Shown here: one piece after another, positions 8,118 to 16,084 of the stretch | Layout: each line of letters starts with the position of its first letter | Position numbering within the stretch: the first letter of the stretch is position 1 | Source of the DNA: an uncultured Mucispirillum sp. | GTDB lineage: Bacteria > Chrysiogenota > Deferribacteres > Deferribacterales > Mucispirillaceae | NCBI GenBank assembly: GCA_937890655.1 | Contig: CALADT010000063.1 | Span: 1-19,011 of the forward strand | DNA length: 19,011 bases | Direction: 5' to 3' | The notes under the pieces: generated by a model | The model's database searches: none | The model's input: the letters and a program-made list of their open reading frames with translations, nothing else | Told to the model about the DNA's origin: nothing | Position numbers and translations under genes: made by a program

Positions 8118-9115
8118 TATTTTTGCTCTGATTGGAAAATAGTAACAAGAGCAGTATTTACAATGTCAGTAGCAGAACAACCTCTTGATAAATCGTTCAT
8201 AGGTTTTGCAAGCCCTTGTAATATAGGCCCTGTTGCAGTGGCACCTTTACACATTCTTTCTGTTATTTTATAGCCAATATTACCTGCATCTAAGTTAGGG
8301 AAAACAAATACATTTGCATTACCTGCCACTTTACTTTCTGGGGCTTTTCTTTTACCTACATCTTTTAATAATGCAGCATCAAATTGAAGTTCGCCGTCAA
8401 TTATTATATCTTTTCTTTTAATTTTTACCATTTCTAAAGCGTTTCTACAAATATCTACACTATCGCCTTCTGCACTTTTCATTGTAGAATAAGAAAGTAA
8501 TGCCACATAAGGTTCATCATTTATTAATAGTTTATAAGAATCAGCCGTTGCAATAGCTATTTCTGCTAATGTTTCAGCATCAGGTTTTGGGTTAATTGCC
8601 ACATCTGCCATAAAGAAAACACCATTATTACCATACTCTGTTATAGGTGTTTCCATAATTACAAAAGATGATACTTTTGTGCTGCCTTTTTTTATACCTA
8701 TTCCACGTAAAGCTCCACGCAAAACTTCTGCACTTGATGATACAGCACCTGCCACACAACCGTCAAATATACCACAATCCACTGCAACAGCACTAAAGTA
8801 ACATGGCCTACTAAGAGCAGCCGCAGAGCTTTCTAGTGTTTCACCTTTTGCTTTTCTTTTTTCATAATAATGGTTTATTAATTGTTCTCTATATTCATTA
8901 TTATTTATATCTATAATATTAATATTTAATTCAGGATTATATTTTTCATATATTGGAAGTATATACTCCCTATTACCAAGTAAACTTACAGAGCATAAGT
9001 TATTATTCATTAACTCATAAGCTGCCTTAATGGTTCTTTCATCATCTCCGTCTGTTAATATAATTGATTTATTTTTATTTAAAGCGTTCTTTTTTAGTTC
9101 AGATATTACACCCAT
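8117..9115 (-). CDS. pta: Phosphate acetyltransferase (332 aa)
   Basis: Interconverts acetyl-CoA plus phosphate and acetyl phosphate plus CoA in the cytoplasm, usually with acetate kinase. It is the short single-domain class (PTA_PTB fold, about 330 residues) without the N-terminal regulatory domain of the long enterobacterial form. The C-terminal signature is intact: NVFVFPNLDAGNIGYK, then ATGPILQGLAKPMNDLSRGC, then TDIV. Ser310, Arg311 and Asp317 correspond to the active-site Ser, Arg and Asp described for the Methanosarcina enzyme. The start follows GGTGA 4 bases upstream. No acetate kinase gene is next to it; instead it overlaps a TSUP exporter gene by one base. It could therefore serve acetate metabolism generally or recover acetyl phosphate from a sulfonate pathway. 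A weak promoter may lie at 9144-9170. Confidence 0.96.
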   Translation of the reverse strand: MGVISELKKNALNKNKSIILTDGDDERTIKAAYELMNNNLCSVSLLGNREYILPIYEKYNPELNINIIDINNNEYREQLINHYYEKRKAKGETLESSAAALSRPCYFSAVAVDCGIFDGCVAGAVSSSAEVLRGALRGIGIKKGSTKVSSFVIMETPITEYGNNGVFFMADVAINPKPDAETLAEIAIATADSYKLLINDEPYVALLSYSTMKSAEGDSVDICRNALEMVKIKRKDIIIDGELQFDAALLKDVGKRKAPESKVAGNANVFVFPNLDAGNIGYKITERMCKGATATGPILQGLAKPMNDLSRGCSATDIVNTALVTIFQSEQK

Positions 9116-9143
9116 ATATCACCATATTATTATTTTTTTATAT

Positions 9144-9170
9144 ATTATAACGTATTATTTTATATAGCAA
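9144..9170 (-). promoter_or_regulatory. Possible internal promoter before pta
   Basis: On the minus strand TTGCTA (9170-9165) and a perfect TATAAT (9149-9144) are 15 bases apart, shorter than optimal. It lies in the 67-base gap between the glycosyltransferase and pta, the largest gap in the run. It could let the pta-TSUP-DUF1634 tail be expressed separately. TATAAT matches are cheap in this AT-rich DNA. Confidence 0.3.
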
Positions 9171-9182
9171 GTATTATATATT

Positions 9183-10010
9183 TTATTTTGAAAGTTTATA
9201 CCCTATAAGTTTAGGAAGTGATTGTAATATATAAAGTAGTTTTTTATGAAAAGGAAGGCTTTTTAAAAGTGCTTTACCTCTTGTTTCTGCACTACCAAAC
9301 TCTTTTAAAAGCCATTTATTTGCTCTATGCATTTTGCCTATTTCTTTACCACGCATATATTCTGATTTTATGCTGTATAAATGACTGTGATAAACTATTG
9401 ATTCTGCATTATAATATACTTTTTTATCATCTAATATAAATTTAGCACATAAAAGCATATCTTCTGCAAAATTAGTTGTTGGAAAACCACCTGCTTTTAT
9501 TACATCTTTTATTCTATAAGCTGCAAAACTATCAGAACAAAAAGCAGTATGTAGCCCAAGCTGTTTTATATTATCTTTTGATTTTAATTGTGATTTTTCT
9601 GGGTAATTAAAAGCTCTACTTATTTTTTCTATTAATGATGCGTTATCATAAGTAATCTGCCTGCCATAAGTTGCAGAAACTTCCTTATTTTCAAATGATG
9701 AAAGTAATATCTTTAATGTATTATTATCTTTTAAAAGTATATCTTGAGTCATAAAAACTGATACATCATACACGCTATTATTTTCTATTCCTTTTTGGCG
9801 AGTTAAACCATGATTAAAATCTGATTTATCTATTACATCTACAATACAACCATATGATTTACACACCTCCACTGTATTATCAGTAGATGATGAATCTATT
9901 ATATATATTTTTTCAGGCTGAACACTTTGGTTTTTAATAGATATTAATAACTTTTCAAGCCCTGCACTTATACCGTTATATGTGGGAATAATTATAACAA
10001 ATGATACCAT
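9183..10010 (-). CDS. GT2-family glycosyltransferase, rhamnosyltransferase-like (275 aa)
   Basis: A GT-A fold sugar transferase. The N-terminus has the GT2 opening VIIIPTYNG, then IIDSSSTDNT. FNHG followed by TRQKG (residues 65-74) and MTQD (87-90) replace the usual acceptor loop and DxD, as in the RfbF/WbbL-type rhamnosyltransferase branch. CSDSFAAYR, then GGF and AEDM (182-185), supply the catalytic-base region. There is no membrane segment; the C-terminal part is basic and could sit at the membrane. The expected role is adding a deoxysugar to a cell-surface glycan or lipid intermediate; the actual donor and acceptor are unknown. No other polysaccharide gene is nearby, so it is isolated from any glycan cluster. 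The start has AGGT 7 bases upstream, 15 bases after the LarB-like gene. Confidence 0.88.
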   Translation of the reverse strand: MVSFVIIIPTYNGISAGLEKLLISIKNQSVQPEKIYIIDSSSTDNTVEVCKSYGCIVDVIDKSDFNHGLTRQKGIENNSVYDVSVFMTQDILLKDNNTLKILLSSFENKEVSATYGRQITYDNASLIEKISRAFNYPEKSQLKSKDNIKQLGLHTAFCSDSFAAYRIKDVIKAGGFPTTNFAEDMLLCAKFILDDKKVYYNAESIVYHSHLYSIKSEYMRGKEIGKMHRANKWLLKEFGSAETRGKALLKSLPFHKKLLYILQSLPKLIGYKLSK

Positions 10011-10025
10011 TACCTAATTATTTCC

Positions 10026-10742
10026 TTATTTAATATATCTTGCAACAGCCATACAAGCAGAAATAGCACTGCCAGATTTTGCAAGTAATGCACCGTTAGA
10101 AAGCATATATTCTTCTGCTTGGTTTTTTTTGCTTAATACAATTACAGGTTTGCTTGAGATATTTGAAACTATGGACGGAAGTCGTATATCTTTATCATAA
10201 ATAACAATAATCGCGCTTGATAAATGGATATAGTTTTTTAATACTTGCATGGAAACTGTTTTATATTGTGATACATTGTAGAAATCTACACTAATACCTA
10301 ATATATTAAGTATGATTTCTGTTTGTGCTATTATTTTTTCATCTTTATTAAGTGATGAAACAATTAAAACTTTTTTATCGTTACTTATCATTTTATCTTT
10401 TGTTTTTGTAATACATTTTACAAGCCCTGCTTCATAATATGCTCTACATTTATTAAATTTTACACTAATTTCATGCATAGCTTCATCACATACACCTGTT
10501 AGTAAAAAATCTACATTATTTTTTATAAGTTTAACAATAATATTTTCCAATTGATTAACACTTAAATTATCACATTCTACTATTTCTTCAAAAGGGCAGT
10601 TTAATTTTTGCCATATGGAAATATTTTCATTTTCATCAACTGAATAAAAATTTTGCTCTATTTCACTTATGGCACTTTCTATGGATATTGTCCCTAACCT
10701 TAATTTTACTAATAAATCTTCTAATTCGTTTTTATCAAGCAT
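10026..10742 (-). CDS. Divergent LarB-like protein (AIR carboxylase-like domain, 238 aa)
   Basis: The layout follows LarB, the enzyme that carboxylates and hydrolyses nicotinate adenine dinucleotide in making the nickel-pincer cofactor. Residues 5-30 resemble the N-terminal segment LL-x3-GxIS-x2-AI. Residues 47-85 (LNCPFEEIVECDNLSVNQLENI, interrupted only by my spacing, then VDFLLTG) resemble the GFPEVIF-GKT-EQI-x-NVLATR region. Residues 122-238 resemble the AIR carboxylase/PurE-like domain, with KKVLIVSS, LGISVDFYNV, IIVIYD and RLPSIVS-x4-PVIVL. The C-terminus is shortened: GALLAKSGSAISACMAVARYIK seems to skip about ten residues that in LarB hold the catalytic Cys. No larC or larE lies in the window. 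It may have lost or changed activity. RBS AGGTGA precedes the ATG. Family assignment is by eye and moderate. Confidence 0.65.
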   Translation of the reverse strand: MLDKNELEDLLVKLRLGTISIESAISEIEQNFYSVDENENISIWQKLNCPFEEIVECDNLSVNQLENIIVKLIKNNVDFLLTGVCDEAMHEISVKFNKCRAYYEAGLVKCITKTKDKMISNDKKVLIVSSLNKDEKIIAQTEIILNILGISVDFYNVSQYKTVSMQVLKNYIHLSSAIIVIYDKDIRLPSIVSNISSKPVIVLSKKNQAEEYMLSNGALLAKSGSAISACMAVARYIK

Positions 10743-10762
10743 ACTTTTTCACCTATTTTATA

Positions 10763-11356
10763 CTAATTTATTTTATTTAAGGCAGCTATATATATTTCCA
10801 TAGAACCCTGCCTTGTGGCATCAGGCCTTATTATCCTTACATCTTTAAAATCTTTTTTTAACCTATCTACAAGGTTTTTTCTGCCTTCGCCTTCAAAAAG
10901 TTTAAATAAGAAAGAACCACCTTTTTTCAAAGTTTTCATGGTAAACTCATACACTTTTTCCACAAGTAGTAAAGAGTTTGTATGGTCTGCATCTCTTATG
11001 CCTATGGTATGTGGTGCAATATCTGATATAACAGCATCATATATACTACATACTGATAACACTTGGTTTAATATTTCATCAGTTGTAAAATCTCCTGCTA
11101 TACTTATAAAATTTTTTTTGTTTATTCCTTCTATCGCGTTTAAGTCAACACCTACTACCATGCCAGCATCCCCTACTATTTCTAAAGCCACCTGACTCCA
11201 GCCACCAGGAGCTGCACCACAATCTAATACTTTTGCACCTTTTTTAATTATTTTATATTTAGTGTTTAACTCTTTTAGTTTATAAGCAGCACGTGATTTA
11301 TAGCCCTCTTGTTTTGCTTTTTTGTAGTATGTATCTTTCCTATTATATACTGCCAT
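10763..11356 (-). CDS. rlmE: 23S rRNA 2'-O-ribose methyltransferase RlmE (197 aa)
   Basis: An S-adenosylmethionine-dependent enzyme that methylates the ribose of U2552 (E. coli numbering) in the A-loop of 23S rRNA, late in 50S assembly. The Rossmann glycine motif VLDCGAAPGGWSQ lies at residues 43-55. The K-D-K-E catalytic tetrad is complete at Lys26, Asp112, Lys152 and Glu187, each exactly 12 residues earlier than in the E. coli enzyme. The length is slightly short because of a trimmed N-terminus. Its start overlaps the end of the RNase E/G gene by 14 bases, implying coupled translation of two RNA-processing proteins. Confidence 0.96.
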   Translation of the reverse strand: MAVYNRKDTYYKKAKQEGYKSRAAYKLKELNTKYKIIKKGAKVLDCGAAPGGWSQVALEIVGDAGMVVGVDLNAIEGINKKNFISIAGDFTTDEILNQVLSVCSIYDAVISDIAPHTIGIRDADHTNSLLLVEKVYEFTMKTLKKGGSFLFKLFEGEGRKNLVDRLKKDFKDVRIIRPDATRQGSMEIYIAALNKIN

Positions 11357-12893
11357 TTGGTTTACCTGTTATTTTTAGTTTGTATCTATCGTATGTGCTA
11401 CTGTTATTTTGCTGTATTTCAATAGATACATTATAACGTTGCTCTATTTCTGCTATTGCTTCACTTTCATGTTCCAAAAGTAAATCTGCCACTTCTTCTT
11501 TTGCTTCTATTAAAATAGAAGAGCCTTTATTCTGCATGGCAAGTCGTGATAGCTGACGCATTATTTCATAACATACTGTAATTTTTGATTTTATTACTCC
11601 ACGCCCCTCACAGTATGGGCAAGGCTCACTCATCATACGTATAACACTATCTCGCACTCGTTTTCTTGTAATCTCCACAAGCCCTAAAGGAGAAATATTT
11701 ACAACAGAAGTTTTTGCCCTGTCTTCTTTTAAGTATTGTTCTAATGTAGATAATATTTTTTCTCTATCTTCCACACGTTCCATATCTATAAAATCTACAA
11801 TAATTATACCACCAATATTTCTCATTTTCAGTTGATGTGCTATTTCTTTTGATGCTTCAAGGTTAGTTTTAAGTATTGTATCATCAAAATTATGCCTGCC
11901 TACATATTTACCTGTATTTACATCTATTACAGTTAAGGCTTCTGCTTGGTCTATAACTATTGAACCACCAGAACGTAGCCACACTTTTTTATCAAGTAAC
12001 CTGTTTACTTCTATTTCCACATTGTACAAGTCAAATAAAGATTCTTCCCCGTTATAGTATTCTATTTTCAAATCAATATCTGAAAGATGAGTTTGTAAAA
12101 AACGCTGCATATTATCACAGTCTTCTTTATTATCAATAAATATTCTTGAAGTATCTGCTGTAACCACATCTCTTAGTATTTTATATATTAAGTTATGGTC
12201 CTCATAAAGCAGACATGGAGCATTTGATTTTTCTTTTAACTGCTCTACCCCTGCCCATACACCTTTAATATATTCTAAATCTGCAGCAAGTTCTTCTCTG
12301 CTTAAACCGTCGCTTACTGTTCTTGCAATAAGCCCCATACCTTCTGGTTTTAATGAAATAAGTATATCTTTTAAACGTTCGCGTTCTTCTTCGTTTTCTA
12401 TTTTTCTTGATATTCCTATATGTTCATACCCTGGCATAAGCACTAAATATCGCCCTGGGATTGTTAAGTGAGTAGTTAGTCTTGCCCCTTTTGATGCAAT
12501 AGCGTCTTTTGTTACCTGCACTATAATTTCTTGCCCTTCGCTTATTAGCTCTTGTATAGGCATATAGTGTTGGCTTTCATTATTTTCCATAGAAGATAAT
12601 TCTTTATGGCACATATTTTCATCATCATTTATAATTGCTTCTTCATAGCTTATATCGTCTTGATTAGCTGTATGGATATCTGCCACATGTAAAAAAGCAG
12701 CTTTAGGCAACCCTATTTCCACAAAGGCAGACTGCATCCCTGGTAATACTTTTACAACTTTACCTTTATAAATATTACCTGCTACACTTTTTTTATTAAG
12801 CCTTTCTATAAAAAGTTCTGATACGTTGCCACCTGTTAATACAGCAGCGCGGACTTCTCTCACTCCAGAATTTATTAATATTTCTTTCGACAT
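11343..12893 (-). CDS. rng: RNase E/G family endoribonuclease (516 aa)
   Basis: A single-strand-specific endoribonuclease for rRNA and mRNA processing and decay. Residues about 38-130 are the S1 RNA-binding domain, with an acidic insertion near 78-110. The catalytic metal site is Asp324 (in VIDVNTG) and Asp367 (in IIIVDFID), 43 residues apart as in E. coli RNase E (303 and 346). The zinc-link motif CPYCEGRG is at 425-432. There is no long disordered C-terminal scaffold, so the overall form is that of RNase G, although in bacteria with a single copy it may perform RNase E duties. The start has AAGGT 6 bases upstream. It follows recR by 35 bases and overlaps rlmE by 14. Confidence 0.95.
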   Translation of the reverse strand: MSKEILINSGVREVRAAVLTGGNVSELFIERLNKKSVAGNIYKGKVVKVLPGMQSAFVEIGLPKAAFLHVADIHTANQDDISYEEAIINDDENMCHKELSSMENNESQHYMPIQELISEGQEIIVQVTKDAIASKGARLTTHLTIPGRYLVLMPGYEHIGISRKIENEEERERLKDILISLKPEGMGLIARTVSDGLSREELAADLEYIKGVWAGVEQLKEKSNAPCLLYEDHNLIYKILRDVVTADTSRIFIDNKEDCDNMQRFLQTHLSDIDLKIEYYNGEESLFDLYNVEIEVNRLLDKKVWLRSGGSIVIDQAEALTVIDVNTGKYVGRHNFDDTILKTNLEASKEIAHQLKMRNIGGIIIVDFIDMERVEDREKILSTLEQYLKEDRAKTSVVNISPLGLVEITRKRVRDSVIRMMSEPCPYCEGRGVIKSKITVCYEIMRQLSRLAMQNKGSSILIEAKEEVADLLLEHESEAIAEIEQRYNVSIEIQQNNSSTYDRYKLKITGKPNGSI

Positions 12894-12928
12894 ATATTAA
12901 CCTTATAACTTAACTTTATAATTTAATA

Positions 12929-13528
12929 TTATAACCCAACTCTATTTTCTAATGCTCTTAATACAGTTATTTCATCTGCATACTCTAAATGAGAGCCAAT
13001 AGGAATACCACTTGCTAATTTTGTTATTTTTAATGATTCTATATTTTGTAGTATTCTACCTATATATGAAGCAGTAGTTTCGCCATCTGCATCAGGGTTT
13101 GTTGCAATAATCACTTCTTTTATGTTAAGTTTATTTACTCTTTCTATTAGTTTATTAAAGCTCAAATCAGATGGTCCTATACCGTCAAGTGGTGATATTT
13201 TACCACCTAGCACATGGTATAGCCCAAAATACCTGCCTGTATTTTCTATAAAAAACACATCTTTTGCTTCTTCTACAATACATATGGTATCTTTTTTTCT
13301 ATTTTCATCAATACATACACTGCAAAGTTCATGCTCTGTAATAGACCCACACTCTTTACAAAACTTTATACTATCTTTTAGTTTTTTTATGGATTCAGCA
13401 AGTTTATATGCCTGCTCCTCTTTTATTTTTAGTATATGGAGTGCAAGACGGACAGCCGTTTTCCTACCAACCCCTGGAAGCCTTGAAAGCTCATGAACGC
13501 AGTCATCAAATACTTTAATGTTCTGCAT
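12929..13528 (-). CDS. recR: Recombination protein RecR (199 aa)
   Basis: Works with RecO (and RecF) to load RecA on gapped DNA. Residues 10-32 contain the helix-hairpin-helix (LSRLPGVGRKTAVRLALHI). Cys57, Cys60, Cys69 and Cys72 form the zinc finger. Residues 81-175 are the Toprim domain, with CIVEEAKD and the signature YHVLGGKISPLDGIGP. The length is typical. The first codons are slightly truncated compared with the usual MxxxPPxL start. The Shine-Dalgarno is weak: an AGGT overlaps the ybaB stop region about 11 bases upstream. It lies 14 bases after ybaB in the widely conserved dnaX-ybaB-recR order. Confidence 0.97.
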   Translation of the reverse strand: MQNIKVFDDCVHELSRLPGVGRKTAVRLALHILKIKEEQAYKLAESIKKLKDSIKFCKECGSITEHELCSVCIDENRKKDTICIVEEAKDVFFIENTGRYFGLYHVLGGKISPLDGIGPSDLSFNKLIERVNKLNIKEVIIATNPDADGETTASYIGRILQNIESLKITKLASGIPIGSHLEYADEITVLRALENRVGL

Positions 13529-13542
13529 TACAGCTTATTTAC

Positions 13543-13851
13543 CTAAAACATTCCTGGAATATTTAACCCGCCGGCAATACCCTGCATTTTATCTTGCATA
13601 ATCTGTTGAGATTTTTTCATACCTTCATTAACAGCAGCCACAATTAAATCTTGTAACATATCTATATCTTCTGGGTTTACCACATCTTTTTCTAAAGTTA
13701 TTTCTAAAAGTTCGTTTTTCCCGTTTACTTTAACAGAAACCATACCACCGCCGCTGCTTGCTTCAACCACTTGTTTTGCTGCTTCTTCTTGTGCTTCTTC
13801 CATTTTCTTTTGCATTTTTTGTGCCTGACGCATAATCTGTTGCATATTCAT
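13543..13851 (-). CDS. ybaB: YbaB/EbfC family nucleoid-associated protein (102 aa)
   Basis: A small dimeric DNA-binding protein. The start MNMQQIMRQAQKMQKKMEE is the family's typical Met/Gln/Lys-rich helix. It is followed by the beta core (GGGMVSVKVNGKNELLEITL) and the C-terminal helix with DLIVAAVNEGMKK. Length and sequence are standard. A good AGGTGA lies 5 bases before the ATG. It sits between dnaX (22-base gap) and recR (14-base gap), the classic position. Confidence 0.97.
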   Translation of the reverse strand: MNMQQIMRQAQKMQKKMEEAQEEAAKQVVEASSGGGMVSVKVNGKNELLEITLEKDVVNPEDIDMLQDLIVAAVNEGMKKSQQIMQDKMQGIAGGLNIPGMF

Positions 13852-13873
13852 ATTTTCACCTCAATATATTTTT

Positions 13874-15607
13874 TTAACTTTTTTCTATTTTTATTATTTC
13901 AGAACCTAGCTCTCTTATAGCTGCCTGAATAAACTGGTTTTCTTTTAATTCTTCTTTTAGTTTTTGAGTGGCTAAACTATCTACTTGGTTTATTTTAATA
14001 GTCTGCTTTTTTTCACCACTGTTTTCTGTGTAGCTAGTTATTTCTTCAGTTTTTTTTTCTATATTTTCAGTTTTTTTTTCAGTATCTATATTGTTACTTA
14101 ATTCTACATCAATTTTTGTATTTTTCTCTGTTACTATCCAAACAATATTTTCAAATGTATCTCTCATTCTGCCATTTTTTACATTTTTATACTGAAATTG
14201 CCTGTCATTAGGAAAACTTATAACTAAATGTTCCGGTGTATCTTTTACTACCTTTGCACACTGTAATAAGCCATATAACATTTGCTCTTTTACATGCACC
14301 ATATTTAATACACGAGTCCATATGCCACTATCATTATTTTCTTTCTTTAATTCTTCCTGCTTTATTTCTTCTTTTATTTCTTTATGTGGCACTTCTTTTA
14401 CTTGTGCTTTTACTTCTGTTTTAATCACTTCTTGTTTTTCATGTGCTATATTATTTGGTTTTATACTATCTTTTGCTTTTACTTCTGAAACTGTATTTTC
14501 ATTTGTTAGTAAAGGTATAATAGATGAAAGGCTTGCAGCCTTAAACATAGCAAATTCAAAAACATATTTTGCAAAATCGCTGTATTTTAAATCGTTTATA
14601 AGTTTTTGGAATATTTGGAAAAGCCCATAAAGCCGAGAAGTATCTCCATATTCTTTTAAGCTATTATAATATTCTATTTCTTGGGTAGTCATATGGCTAG
14701 AAGGTAGTTTATTTGTGTATGATAAAAATAGCATATTTCTAGTATGCTCTATTAAACATTCTACCATATATTTAAAATCTATGCCTTTTTCATCTATTTG
14801 CATAACAATTTCTGGAATAACTTCTACATTTTCCTGTAATACTGTACTAAAAAGATTATTAGCAAGATAACTATCTGTTATACCTAAAAGATAAAGAGTA
14901 TCTTCCACTTTTATATTAGCACCACTATAAGCAATCACTTGGTCTAAAAGTGATAAAGCATCACGCATACAGCCATCAGAATTTCTAATAATAAAATTAA
15001 GGGCATCTTTTTCATATGTTATATTTTCTATATTTAAAATATTTTCTAAATTGCTACTCATTTCATCATAAGTTATTTTTTTAAATTCATACCTTTGGCA
15101 GCGGGAGAGAATAGTAACAGGTATTTTATGCTGGTCTGTTGTGGCAAAAATAAAAATAACATATTCTGGTGGTTCTTCTAATGTTTTTAAAAGTGCATTA
15201 AAAGCTTGCTCTGTAAGCATATGCACTTCATCTACAATAATTACTTTATATTTACTTTTAACAGGGACAAATTTAACAGCCTCCCTTAAAGAACGTATTT
15301 CTTCCACACCACGATTGGAAGCACCGTCTATCTCTATAACATCAAGAGAAGTGCCGTTTGTAATATCTAAACAGTTTTCACACTCTCCACATGGGGAAGC
15401 GTTCTCCTGGTTAAGACAGTTAAGTGCTTTTGCAAAAATACGGGCAGTAGATGTTTTACCAACACCCCTTGGGCCTGTAAATAAATAAGCATGGGAAACT
15501 CTGCCTAAAGTAATAGCATTTTTTAATGTAGACGTAATAAATTCTTGAGATAAAACTTCAGAAAACGTCTGCGGCCTATACTTTCTAGCAAGTGCTAAAT
15601 ATGACAT
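13874..15607 (-). CDS. dnaX: DNA polymerase III subunit gamma/tau (577 aa)
   Basis: The ATPase that drives the sliding-clamp loader and links it to the polymerase core. Residues 1-370 are the AAA+ module and collar. Walker A GPRGVGKT is at 45-52. Zinc ligands are Cys64, Cys73, Cys76 and Cys79. Walker B VIIVDEVH ends at 129 and the SRC sensor is at 168-170. A Lys/Glu-rich linker (about 375-425) leads to a small globular C-terminal domain (about 427-505). After it comes a Lys/Thr/Glu-rich tail ending in an amphipathic helix (QFIQAAIRELGSEIIKI). Two A9 tracts in codons 510-513 and 517-520 could cause slippage and shorter forms. GAGGT lies close to the ATG (3 bases), and a clear sigma-70 promoter lies directly upstream, so this is the first gene of the run. 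Confidence 0.97.
   Translation of the reverse strand: MSYLALARKYRPQTFSEVLSQEFITSTLKNAITLGRVSHAYLFTGPRGVGKTSTARIFAKALNCLNQENASPCGECENCLDITNGTSLDVIEIDGASNRGVEEIRSLREAVKFVPVKSKYKVIIVDEVHMLTEQAFNALLKTLEEPPEYVIFIFATTDQHKIPVTILSRCQRYEFKKITYDEMSSNLENILNIENITYEKDALNFIIRNSDGCMRDALSLLDQVIAYSGANIKVEDTLYLLGITDSYLANNLFSTVLQENVEVIPEIVMQIDEKGIDFKYMVECLIEHTRNMLFLSYTNKLPSSHMTTQEIEYYNSLKEYGDTSRLYGLFQIFQKLINDLKYSDFAKYVFEFAMFKAASLSSIIPLLTNENTVSEVKAKDSIKPNNIAHEKQEVIKTEVKAQVKEVPHKEIKEEIKQEELKKENNDSGIWTRVLNMVHVKEQMLYGLLQCAKVVKDTPEHLVISFPNDRQFQYKNVKNGRMRDTFENIVWIVTEKNTKIDVELSNNIDTEKKTENIEKKTEEITSYTENSGEKKQTIKINQVDSLATQKLKEELKENQFIQAAIRELGSEIIKIEKS
14050..14079 (-). other. Two A9 slippage tracts within dnaX
   Basis: On the coding (minus) strand, runs of nine A occur at 14079-14071 and 14058-14050, each read as GAA AAA AAA ACT. 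Adding one A gives GAA AAA AAA AAC TGA, an immediate stop, at both tracts. Losing one A gives a stop after three more sense codons at the first tract (TAG) and two or three at the second (TAA). Slippage at either tract in either direction would yield a DnaX of about 512-522 residues lacking the C-terminal helix. Confidence 0.5.
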
Positions 15608-15635
15608 AATACCTCAAAATTAATATTCTGTTGCC

Positions 15636-15664
15636 ATATTAAAACAGTAAGCATTAATCGTCAA
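15636..15664 (-). promoter_or_regulatory. Sigma-70 promoter of the dnaX gene run
   Basis: On the minus strand TTGACG (15664-15659) and TAATAT (15641-15636) are separated by exactly 17 bases. Transcription would start about 20 bases before the dnaX ATG, a short leader. The -35 is a 5/6 match, which is notable in this AT-rich sequence. Confidence 0.6.
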
Positions 15665-16084
15665 GTAAATATTATAATTATTAATATAGATTTTATATCT
15701 TTTTACTTATTTTTATAAACTAATTTATATTTTTATCTTTATAAAAGTAATAACTATTTTTTCTATAAATTTTACTATTTTTTCATGGTTTTAAATAAGC
15801 TATATAGGGTTTTATACTACTGATTTTGTAATATATAATAAAAATTTTATTATACATTTATTTTTTAATAATATTATTGTAGGTAATATTATTAGGTTTT
15901 CATTATCTTAAAATAATTTTTATATATAAGAAAATGCTTTTTATCATCACTTAAATTATTAAATTTTACATTATTATAAAAAACATTTTGCAAAAAAATA
16001 ATATATTTTTACCTGATTATATTTATATAATATAAAAAAAGTTTTATAACTTAATATTTTCATAAAATTTTATAGGGTAGTAAA
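15665..16084. other. Gene-free AT-rich intergenic region
   Basis: About 420 bases of nearly pure A+T between the dnaX promoter and the end of the MscS-like gene. I see no credible open frame or RNA gene. A perfect all-A/T inverted repeat (TAATAATATT at 15866-15875 and AATATTATTA at 15885-15894, 9-base loop) is present but expected at this composition. No convincing terminator for the MscS-like gene is visible. Confidence 0.55.

Noticed and set aside
10815..11195. A 126-codon plus-strand open frame opposite rlmE
   Set aside because: It is the antisense shadow of rlmE, which has a complete catalytic tetrad. The shadow has no ribosome site or recognisable domain. The same applies to the other long antisense frames in the window.
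15866..15894. Perfect 10-bp inverted repeat as a terminator or binding site
   Set aside because: It is made only of A and T apart from the loop, has no T tract, and such repeats are expected by chance at this base composition.
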